Assembly: GCF_050632385.1 (NCBI RefSeq)
Contig: NZ_CP192599.1
Coordinates: forward strand, 4,154,001-4,218,000
Length of the DNA stretch: 64,000 bases
Direction of reading: 5' to 3'
From: Humitalea sp050632385
Lineage (GTDB): Bacteria; Pseudomonadota; Alphaproteobacteria; Acetobacterales; Acetobacteraceae
Shown piece after piece: positions 7,823 to 14,194 of the stretch (the stretch's first letter is position 1; every line of letters starts with the position of its first letter). Made by a program: the position numbers and the translations under genes. The notes beneath the pieces are model-generated. The model saw only the letters and a program-made list of their open reading frames with translations. It did no database searches and was not told where the DNA came from.

Positions 7823-8842
7823 ATGCATCACATCACCTCCCTTCACGCGGCTTTGCCGCAGCCGAGCGCCGCCGATGCCGGCGCCCCCATGTGGCTGCAC
7901 CTGGTCCCGGCCGGCACGACCCGTGGCCGTGACGGTCGCGGCCCGTTCGTGTTGACCGATCCCGCTGCTGTCATCGAGGCGTCGATGGCCGAAGGCCCGA
8001 TCGTGTTGGATGAGAACCACGCGACAGATCACGGCCTGGCGAATGGCATGGCCGCGCCCGCCCGCGGCTGGATCGTCGAACTGCAGGCCCGCGACGATGG
8101 CATCTGGGGCCGCGTCGAATGGACCGCCTCCGGCCAGGCGCTGATAGCCGAACGTGCCTATCGCGGCATTTCGCCCGTGATCTCGCACACCAAAGACGGC
8201 GGGGTCGTGCTGCGCATCCTCCGCGCGGCGCTGACCAATGCGCCGAACCTGCCCCTCGCCACCCTCCACAGCCAGGAACCGACCATGGACCTGAACGCAT
8301 TGCGGGAGGCCCTTGGCCTTCCCGCCACCGCCGATGATGCGGCGATCCTCGCCGCGGCCTCGGCCGGCCGCACATCCCTGACCTCGCTGAATTCGGTGGC
8401 CGTCGCCGCCGGGCTCGCCGCCGGTGCCGCGCCGGATGCCATCGTCACCGCCATCCAGGCGCGTGGTGCTTCGCCGCAGCTGGTCGCCGAGGTCACGTCG
8501 CTGCAGGCGCAGCTGACGACCCTGACCCAGCAGCGTGCGCGCGATGCCGCCGTCATCGCGATCGACACCGCGATCCGCGCGGGCAAGCCGATCACGCCGG
8601 GGCTCCGCGATCACTACATCACCCGCCACACGCTGGACGCCGAGGGCGTGCAGCGTGAGCTGGACGGGCTGCCCAGCATGCACAGCGGCGGCCTTGGCCA
8701 TCGCGCCCCCGGCCCGGGTGGCGCCGCCGGCGACCTGACGCCGGATGAGCTGCAGGTGGCGTCGATGCTCGGCATCGACCCCGCCGCCTTCAAGAAAACC
8801 CGCGACGCCGCGGGTCAGACCACCACGATGGGAGCCGCGTGA
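7823..8842 (+). CDS. Prohead protease, Mu gpI-like, with C-terminal scaffold region
   Basis: A 339-residue protein from ATG 7823 (GTG 7811 is an in-frame alternative). The N-terminal half is the Mu gpI protease, with the family pattern LDENHATDHGLANG (His-containing catalytic core) and RGISPVISH with a serine. It processes the scaffold and matures the capsid. The C-terminal half is alanine-rich and helical, with a coiled-coil-like region around LVAEVTSLQAQLTTLTQQ, as expected of a scaffold. An internal start at 8285 would give the scaffold alone. The position between gpG and the major head protein matches Mu. Confidence 0.85.
   Translation: MHHITSLHAALPQPSAADAGAPMWLHLVPAGTTRGRDGRGPFVLTDPAAVIEASMAEGPIVLDENHATDHGLANGMAAPARGWIVELQARDDGIWGRVEWTASGQALIAERAYRGISPVISHTKDGGVVLRILRAALTNAPNLPLATLHSQEPTMDLNALREALGLPATADDAAILAAASAGRTSLTSLNSVAVAAGLAAGAAPDAIVTAIQARGASPQLVAEVTSLQAQLTTLTQQRARDAAVIAIDTAIRAGKPITPGLRDHYITRHTLDAEGVQRELDGLPSMHSGGLGHRAPGPGGAAGDLTPDELQVASMLGIDPAAFKKTRDAAGQTTTMGAA
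8285..8842 (+). CDS. Nested scaffold protein (Mu gpZ equivalent) from an internal start
   Basis: An in-frame ATG at 8285 inside the protease gene has an AGGA (8274-8277) 7 nt upstream, a near-ideal ribosome binding site. The outer start at 7823 has none. The 185-residue product (MDLNALREALGLPATADD...) contains the helical, Ala/Gln-rich scaffold part and no protease residues. Mu makes its scaffold Z in exactly this way, from a start inside gene I. Expression is inferred from the site and the Mu precedent. Confidence 0.6.
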   Translation: MDLNALREALGLPATADDAAILAAASAGRTSLTSLNSVAVAAGLAAGAAPDAIVTAIQARGASPQLVAEVTSLQAQLTTLTQQRARDAAVIAIDTAIRAGKPITPGLRDHYITRHTLDAEGVQRELDGLPSMHSGGLGHRAPGPGGAAGDLTPDELQVASMLGIDPAAFKKTRDAAGQTTTMGAA

Positions 8843-8843
8843 C

Positions 8844-9242
8844 ATGGCGCTAACTGCAGCCCGAAACACGCCGCAGCGGGACGGCGGCGGCAGGACCCAC
8901 AGCTTCACGATCGCGGCGAGCGTGACGATCTATCCCGGCGCCCTGGTGGCGTTGAACGCGGCTGGCGACCTGACGCCTGGTGCCGTGGCGACGACGCTGA
9001 CCGCGGTCGGCCGCGCCGCGACCGGCGGCACGCTGCTGGCTGATGTCACGGCGACGGTCGAACGCGGGGTGTTCAAGTTCAAGAACAGCGCCTCGGGCGA
9101 CCTGATCACCAAGGCCGATTGGGGCAAGTCCGTCTACATCGTCGATGACGAGACGGTCGCCAAAACCAACGGCAGCACTACCCGATCCGTGGCCGGCATC
9201 TGCCGTGGCGTGGACGCCGATGGCGTCTGGGTCGAGACCTGA
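8844..9242 (+). CDS. DUF2190-like capsid decoration (cement) protein
   Basis: A 132-residue protein with a beta-rich composition and the DUF2190 style (SFTIAASVTIYPGALVALNAAGDLTPG ... GKSVYIVDDETVAKTNG). Members sit between scaffold and major head genes and stabilise the outer capsid surface. The ATG at 8844 follows the protease stop by 1 nt. Mu itself lacks an obvious equivalent, but many Mu-like prophages have one here. Confidence 0.7.
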   Translation: MALTAARNTPQRDGGGRTHSFTIAASVTIYPGALVALNAAGDLTPGAVATTLTAVGRAATGGTLLADVTATVERGVFKFKNSASGDLITKADWGKSVYIVDDETVAKTNGSTTRSVAGICRGVDADGVWVET

Positions 9243-9255
9243 GGGAGATATCGCG

Positions 9256-10149
9256 ATGATCGTCAACGGCGCCAACCTGCGCACCCTGGGCATTGGCTTC
9301 AATGCCTCCTTCGCCAATGGCATGGGGCGTGCCACGCCCCAGTTCAGCCGCATCTCCACCACCATCCCGTCCAGCACGGCGTCGAACGAATACGGCTGGC
9401 TCGGCCAGTATCCGCGCGTGCGTGAATGGCTGGGCGACCGGGTGATCAACAACATCCAGACCGCCGGCTACACGATCAAGAACAAGACCTACGAGAACAC
9501 CATCGGGGTCGAGCGCGAGGCGATCGAGGACGACAACATCGGCATCTACGCGCCGCTGTTCCAGGAAATGGGCTACGCCACCGCCTGCTTCCCTGATGAG
9601 TTGATCTGGCCGCTGCTGGCGGCGGGCTTCGCCACCAACTGCTATGACGGGCAGTACTTCTTCGACAGCGACCACCCGGTGCTCGACAGCACGGGCGCCG
9701 TCACCTCCGTCTCCAACACCGGCGGCGGGGCCGGCACGCCCTGGTTCCTGATGGATGTGTCGCGGCCGCTGAAGCCGATGATCTTCCAGGAGCGCAAGCC
9801 GTTCAACTTCGTGGCGATGGACAAGCCGGACGACGAGCAGGTCTTCACGACGAAGAAGTTCCGCTATGGCGTCGACGGCCGCGCGAACGCGGGCTTCGGC
9901 TTCTGGCAGCAGGCCTATGGCTCGAAGCAGACGCTCGATGCCGCCTCCTACAAGGCGGCGCGCGCGGCGATGATGGGCCTGAAGGGCGACTACGGCCGCC
10001 CGCTGAACATCATGCCGAACCTGCTGGTCGTGCCGCCGTCGCTGGAAGGCACGGCGCGCGAGATCCTGCTGGCCGAACGGAACTCGGCCGGCGCGACCAA
10101 CGTTTGGCGGAACACCGCCGAGCTTGAAGTCGTGACCTGGCTGGCCTGA
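9256..10149 (+). CDS. Major head protein, Mu gpT-like
   Basis: A 297-residue major capsid subunit of the Mu gpT family. Characteristic stretches are LRTLGIGFNASFANGMG (about residues 7-23), EYGWLGQYPRVREWLGDR (about 45-62) and the YTIKNKTYENTIGVEREAIEDD segment. The start at ATG 9256 has a strong GAGGGAGA 7-15 nt upstream, unlike neighbouring genes that rely on coupling. That fits the high copy number needed for a capsid protein. The C-terminal PNLLVVPPSLEGTAREIL is also family-typical. Confidence 0.9.
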   Translation: MIVNGANLRTLGIGFNASFANGMGRATPQFSRISTTIPSSTASNEYGWLGQYPRVREWLGDRVINNIQTAGYTIKNKTYENTIGVEREAIEDDNIGIYAPLFQEMGYATACFPDELIWPLLAAGFATNCYDGQYFFDSDHPVLDSTGAVTSVSNTGGGAGTPWFLMDVSRPLKPMIFQERKPFNFVAMDKPDDEQVFTTKKFRYGVDGRANAGFGFWQQAYGSKQTLDAASYKAARAAMMGLKGDYGRPLNIMPNLLVVPPSLEGTAREILLAERNSAGATNVWRNTAELEVVTWLA

Positions 10150-10162
10150 GGCGCATTGAGCA

Positions 10163-10504
10163 ATGACCGAAACCCCCGCCGTGCATGGCCCGCTGCTGAT
10201 CGTTTGCTCCCGTCCGGGTTTCCGGCGCGCTGGCGTGGTGCATGCGGCCGAGACCATCTGGCCCGCCGATACCTTCGGCGCGGACCAGCTGGCCGCGCTC
10301 GGCGCGGAGCCCCTGTTGTGGGTCGCCGATGCCATCGCATTGGAGCCCGCACCGCTGCCGGTGGTGACACTGATCCCGGCACCGGAACTGGACGTGGGTG
10401 CGGAAGGCGATCTCGGTGCCGCGACGCCCAGCGCGGCCGAGGCCGCGCCGACGGAGACGGGCGACGCGGACACCAAGCCCAAGCGCCGCCGCGGCGCCGT
10501 CTGA
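10163..10504 (+). CDS. Mu gp35-like structural protein
   Basis: A 113-residue protein with an N-terminal Mu gp35/FluMu-type domain (LLIVCSRPGFRRAGVVHAA...WPADTFGADQLAALGAEP) and an acidic linker ending in a basic tail (KPKRRRGAV). It lies between the major head gene and gp36. It is probably a minor head or head-completion protein; no function is established for the family. Confidence 0.65.
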   Translation: MTETPAVHGPLLIVCSRPGFRRAGVVHAAETIWPADTFGADQLAALGAEPLLWVADAIALEPAPLPVVTLIPAPELDVGAEGDLGAATPSAAEAAPTETGDADTKPKRRRGAV

Positions 10505-10932
10505 TGTACGCGGTACCAGACGACATGATCCGGCGTTGGGGCATCGTGGAGATGACCCGCCTGACGGCTGAGGACAGCCGCCTGGATGACACGCCGGATT
10601 ATGACCGTCTGAACCGCGCCTTGGACGACGCCGAAGGCATCATCAACGGCTATCTGCGCGTGCGCCTGGCGCTGCCGCTGCCCTTGCCGGTGCCGCCCGA
10701 ACTGGAACGTGCCGCCTGCATCCTGGCGCGCTACGACCTGGGGCACGGGGAGGCGCGCACGCCCTCCGAACAGATGAAGACCCAGCGCGACGAGATTTTG
10801 GCCTGGCTGCGCGATGTCGCGAAGGGCCTGGTGGTGCTGGACGCCATCGCCGCCCCCATTAACACCTCCGCCGGCGCGATGACGCTGGACCGTGAGCCCG
10901 CATTGCGCCTGGCCGATGGGCTGATCGGATGA
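10504..10932 (+). CDS. DUF1320 protein, Mu gp36-like head-tail connector
   Basis: A 142-residue protein of the DUF1320 family. Visible features are the start MYAVPDDMIRRWG, the DYDRLNRALDDAEGIINGYL helix (about 36-55) and the RAACILARYDLGH segment. Gp36-type proteins are helical connector components at the head-tail interface. The ATG overlaps the stop of gp35 and its own stop overlaps the next ATG. Confidence 0.8.
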   Translation: MYAVPDDMIRRWGIVEMTRLTAEDSRLDDTPDYDRLNRALDDAEGIINGYLRVRLALPLPLPVPPELERAACILARYDLGHGEARTPSEQMKTQRDEILAWLRDVAKGLVVLDAIAAPINTSAGAMTLDREPALRLADGLIG

Positions 10933-11549
10933 GCACGGATCCCGCCCTGGCGACGCCGCCCGAACTGGTCACTGGCGGCCCGCTGATCGCGATGCATGAC
11001 GCGATCGTGGCGCGGCTGCGCGAGGTGTTTCCGACCAACAAATTCACCCACGGCTTCGTGGACAGCCGCCTGACGCCGGTCGAATGGGGCGACCTGATGC
11101 GGCTGAAGCCCTTCGTCGGCCTTGGCTGGGGCGGTGCGCGACCGAGCGATGCCAACGGCCGCCGCATGAGCGCCACGGCCGAATGGACCGTGTTCCTCGC
11201 GACCGGCAATTCCGCCGGCCCGACCCAGCGCTATGCCGGCGACACGCAGGGGCCGGGCCTGCTGGCCATGGTCCAGGTCGCGGCCGGTGCACTGCAGGGC
11301 ATGGTGGTGCGGCCCCCGCGCGCGCGGGAGCCGGTGGGCACGGTCGAGGTCTCCGGGATCTCCAACCTGGTGATCGACGGCTTCCAGGAGAAGAACACCG
11401 CGATCGCCGGCATCGACCTGCGCATCCCCTTCACCCTGGAATGGATCGCCGGCGCCGATGAGTTCCTGCGCGCCGGCGCCGCCTGGGTCATCAGCGCCGA
11501 CGAGACCGCCGGCCCCAACGACGACATCGACATCCGCGAGGCCCCATGA
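10929..11549 (+). CDS. DUF1834 protein, Mu gp37-like
   Basis: A 206-residue protein of the DUF1834 family, a tail-terminator or neck component next to gp36 in Mu-like phages. It has LRLRE-type helical N-terminal residues (AMHDAIVARLREVFP), a central beta-rich region and a C-terminal GIDLRIPFTLEWI strand. It is chained to both neighbours by 4-nt overlaps. Confidence 0.75.
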   Translation: MSTDPALATPPELVTGGPLIAMHDAIVARLREVFPTNKFTHGFVDSRLTPVEWGDLMRLKPFVGLGWGGARPSDANGRRMSATAEWTVFLATGNSAGPTQRYAGDTQGPGLLAMVQVAAGALQGMVVRPPRAREPVGTVEVSGISNLVIDGFQEKNTAIAGIDLRIPFTLEWIAGADEFLRAGAAWVISADETAGPNDDIDIREAP

Positions 11550-11770
11550 CCGACCGCGTCTACGTCTTTCCCGCGCCGGGCCGCCGCGTGCGCGACCCGG
11601 CGACCGGCCTGCCCATCGGCGCGGAGGGCCTGGATATGCCCCGCGACAGTTTTGCGCTGCGCCGCATCGCGGATGGCGACCTGGTCCTGGCGGCACCGCC
11701 GGCGGCCGAGACGCCGCCGGAGCCGCCCGCCACCGAAGACCCGCGGCCTCGCCGCGCCACCAGCCGATAA
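11546..11770 (+). CDS. DUF2635 protein, Mu gp38-like
   Basis: A 74-residue protein matching the DUF2635 pattern: VYVFPAPGRRVRDPATGLPI, then DSFALRRIADGDLVLA, with a proline-rich basic tail. Small proteins of this kind precede the sheath gene in Mu-like phages; their role is unknown. It overlaps gp37 by 4 nt. Confidence 0.75.
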   Translation: MTDRVYVFPAPGRRVRDPATGLPIGAEGLDMPRDSFALRRIADGDLVLAAPPAAETPPEPPATEDPRPRRATSR

Positions 11771-11782
11771 CAGGGGGACCGC

Positions 11783-13258
11783 ATGCCTCAGTCCATCACG
11801 TTCGACGAAACCCCCTCCGACTGGCGCGTGCCGGGGACCTATGTCGAGATCCGCCCGACCTATGGCCGCATCGGCATCGTCGATTACCCGACGAAGGTGC
11901 TGCTGGTCGGCCAGGCCACCACCGCCTCCACCGGGCCGCGCAACGTGCCCGTGTTGGCGACGCGCGATGACGACGCCTCCTCCCGCTTCGGCGCGGGGTC
12001 GCAGATCGATGCGATGCTGCGGATGTTCCGCCGCGCGAACCTGACCAGCCAGGTCTGGATCATGGGCCAGGCGGACCCGGTCGGCGGCGTCGCCGCGACG
12101 GGGACCATCGTGCTCACCGGTTCGCCCAGCGCCTCCGGCCAGTTCAGCGTCAACATCGCGGGCCGCCGCGTCTCGATCCCGGTTGCCGCCAGCGCCACCG
12201 TCACCGCGATCACCGCGGCCTTGGCCGTCGCCGTCAACGCCATCACGCTGCTGCCCGTCACGGCCACCGCCAGCACCGGCACGCTGACGCTGACCTCCAA
12301 GCACACTGGCGTGTTGGGCAATGACATCGACATCCGGCTCAACCCGCTGGCGGGCGACGTCACCCCGGCCGGGCTGACCGCCGCTGTCACCGCGATGGCT
12401 AGCGGCGCCGGCGTGCCGGACGTCGCCGTGTCGCTGGCCGCGATCGCCGCGACCTGGTTCACCGATTTCGCCTTCGGCGCGTCGGATGCCGCCAGCGCCG
12501 CACTGATCGAGGCGGAGCTTGCCACGCGCTATCGCGCCAATGGGCGGATGGATGGCCACGCCTATTTCGGGCTGCGCGGCACGCATGGTGAGCTGACCGC
12601 GCTGGGTGCGGCGCGCAACTCGCCGTACCGTTCGGGTATTGGCGCCAAGGCCGCCGGTTCGCCCCCCTGGGAATGGGCCGCATCGCTCTGCGCCCGCGGC
12701 GCCTTCTACCTGGCGCAGGATCCGGCACGGCAGATGCGCAGCCTGACCCTGCCCGGCATCGTCGGCCCGGCGCCGGCCAATCTGTTCACCCCGGCAGAGC
12801 AGCACCTGCTGCTGCTGGACGGCATCAGCACCTTCGACGTGCAGGCCGATGGCACGGTGGCGCTCAGCCGCGTCATCACCACCTACCAGACCAACAGCCT
12901 GGGGGCCGCCGATGATGCCTGGCTGGACATCATGGTGCCGCGCACGATGTCGCGCATCCGCTACGATTGGTGGACCTACGTCACCCTCAACTATCCCCGC
13001 CACAAGCTGACCGATGACGACAGCCCGGCGGCGGAGGCATCCGACAGCGTGGTGACGCCGCGCCAGATGCACGGGTCCTGGGCTGGGCGCTGCAAGCTGT
13101 ATGAGCGCCTGGGCTGGATCGAGGACGTGAAGCGCACCCTCGCGGAAAGCCTCTTCCAGCGCGATCCCGACAATCGCAATCGCATGCAGTCGCGCAAGCG
13201 GGCGCGGATCATCGGCAATTTGATGCAGATGTTCGACGCCCTCGAATTCGAAGCCTGA
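11783..13258 (+). CDS. Contractile tail sheath protein, Mu gpL-like
   Basis: A 491-residue sheath subunit that contracts to drive the tail tube through the host envelope. The N-terminus (DWRVPGTYVEIRPTYGRIG) and C-terminal core (MSRIRYDWWTYVTLNYPRHKLTDDD, then DPDNRNRMQ) are conserved in Mu gpL. The central alanine/threonine-rich part (about residues 110-235) is the variable outer domain. Its presence shows the phage is a myovirus. It is followed by the tube gene after a 15-nt gap with AGGAGG. Confidence 0.9.
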   Translation: MPQSITFDETPSDWRVPGTYVEIRPTYGRIGIVDYPTKVLLVGQATTASTGPRNVPVLATRDDDASSRFGAGSQIDAMLRMFRRANLTSQVWIMGQADPVGGVAATGTIVLTGSPSASGQFSVNIAGRRVSIPVAASATVTAITAALAVAVNAITLLPVTATASTGTLTLTSKHTGVLGNDIDIRLNPLAGDVTPAGLTAAVTAMASGAGVPDVAVSLAAIAATWFTDFAFGASDAASAALIEAELATRYRANGRMDGHAYFGLRGTHGELTALGAARNSPYRSGIGAKAAGSPPWEWAASLCARGAFYLAQDPARQMRSLTLPGIVGPAPANLFTPAEQHLLLLDGISTFDVQADGTVALSRVITTYQTNSLGAADDAWLDIMVPRTMSRIRYDWWTYVTLNYPRHKLTDDDSPAAEASDSVVTPRQMHGSWAGRCKLYERLGWIEDVKRTLAESLFQRDPDNRNRMQSRKRARIIGNLMQMFDALEFEA

Positions 13259-13273
13259 TAGGAGGACCCGCGC

Positions 13274-13639
13274 ATGGCGCAGACGCTTGGGATCATCGAC
13301 ATCATTTGGCGCAACAAGCGCTACAAGGTGGACAAGGGCGCCAAGCTGAAGCTGGGCGGCATGAAGGGAGTGCCGGTCGAACGCGCGCGCAGCATGGACC
13401 ATGCCCAGGCGTTCGAGGGATCGGAGGTCACCGCCACCATCCAGCTTGAACGCGGCATGAGCCTGCTGGACGTGTGCAACCCGCCGACGGGCGAACTGCA
13501 GGCGCTCTGCGACACCGGCCAGACCTACAACTTCGCCGAGGCCTTCCTATCCAACCGGCCGGAAGCAACCGGTGGCGAGGGCGGCAAGATCGAACTGAAG
13601 TGGCTCGCCGGCGAGCCCGAGGAGCTGCTCAATGGCTGA
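13274..13639 (+). CDS. Tail tube protein, Mu gpM-like
   Basis: A 121-residue tube subunit with the gpM style (GIIDIIWRNKRYKVDKGAKLKLGGMKG near the N-terminus, then LQLERGM-like LERGMSLLDVCNP). It forms the inner channel of the contractile tail. An AGGAGG lies about 9 nt before ATG 13274, giving strong initiation for an abundant protein. Its end overlaps gp41 by 8 nt. Confidence 0.85.
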   Translation: MAQTLGIIDIIWRNKRYKVDKGAKLKLGGMKGVPVERARSMDHAQAFEGSEVTATIQLERGMSLLDVCNPPTGELQALCDTGQTYNFAEAFLSNRPEATGGEGGKIELKWLAGEPEELLNG

Positions 13640-14078
13640 CCTGGACAACGACGCGGATGTCATTGTGGTGGGCGACGACGCCGACACAGCATCCGTCGAC
13701 GAAGCCGGCGTCGTCATCCTGCGGGACGATGGCGAAAGTGAGCACCCGCTGCCCAAGCGCGCGATCGAGCACAAGGACGGCTCCATCGAATTGCCGCTGC
13801 TGCACCCGGTCACCCTGCGCTTTCGTACGAAATCCTCGGCCACGGTGCGGGAGGAAACAATCAGCCGCCTGGTGCTGCACCGGATGCTTGGCCCCGACAT
13901 GCGCGCGATCTCGGCCGCCAGCGGCGACAGCCAGATCGTCGTGGTGCTGGCGCGCTCCGCCCGGATCTCGGAGGGCAAGTTCGGCTCGATCTTTGACCGT
14001 ATGGATGCCGAGGACATTAGCGACGCCAGCCAGATCGTCGGCCGTTTTTTGGGGAATGGCCGCAAAACTGGCCGGTGA
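13632..14078 (+). CDS. Tail assembly chaperone, Mu gp41-like (unshifted product)
   Basis: A 148-residue gp41-family protein: acidic N-terminus (DNDADVIVVGDDAD) and core LLHPVTLRFRTKSSATVREETISRL. It acts as a chaperone on the tape measure protein during tail assembly and does not remain in the virion. Near its 3' end lies a TTTTTTG slippery heptamer (14045-14051) in the right phase for -1 frameshifting, which gives the longer product listed separately. Confidence 0.85.
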   Translation: MADLDNDADVIVVGDDADTASVDEAGVVILRDDGESEHPLPKRAIEHKDGSIELPLLHPVTLRFRTKSSATVREETISRLVLHRMLGPDMRAISAASGDSQIVVVLARSARISEGKFGSIFDRMDAEDISDASQIVGRFLGNGRKTGR

Positions 14079-14194
14079 TGCTGGCAGCGATCGGCGGGCA
14101 CTATCACTGGTCGCAGGCCGAGTTGCTGAGCCTGAGTTACGCCGATGCTGCGTTCTGGCTTGAAGCGGCAGAGGCTTTGCACAAGGAGGGATGA
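13632..14194 (+). CDS. Tail assembly chaperone, -1 frameshift fusion (gp41 plus extension)
   Basis: Ribosomes slipping -1 at T-TTT-TTG (14045-14051) would join gp41 residues 1-140 to a 47-residue open frame ending at TGA 14192-14194, about 187 residues in total. The extension reads GEWPQNWPVMLAAIGGHYHW and ends LEAAEALHKEG, a Trp-rich style like the second parts of other tail chaperones. It stops inside the ATGA overlap with the tape measure gene. Without shifting, the 110 nt between 14078 and 14191 would be an unusual empty gap in this dense operon. Paired chaperones by -1 shift are established for many tailed phages, including Mu. Confidence 0.7.
14045..14051 (+). promoter_or_regulatory. 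-1 ribosomal slippery site TTTTTTG
   Basis: The zero frame reads CGT-TTT-TTG-GGG, so the heptamer has the X-XXY-YYZ phase required for tandem -1 slippage. It is followed by GGGG. No clear downstream pseudoknot was identified by eye. Confidence 0.65.

Noticed and set aside
7663..7932. An 89-codon plus-strand frame in the gap before the protease gene
   Set aside because: Pro/Arg-rich with no start signal. It runs over a hairpin and the dyad and into the protease gene in another frame.
14045..14054. T6-G4 run as a possible sequencing or assembly error that breaks one gene in two
   Set aside because: The zero frame gives a normal-length gp41, and -1 fusion at this exact place is a known phage mechanism. 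An error is less likely, though raw reads could confirm it.
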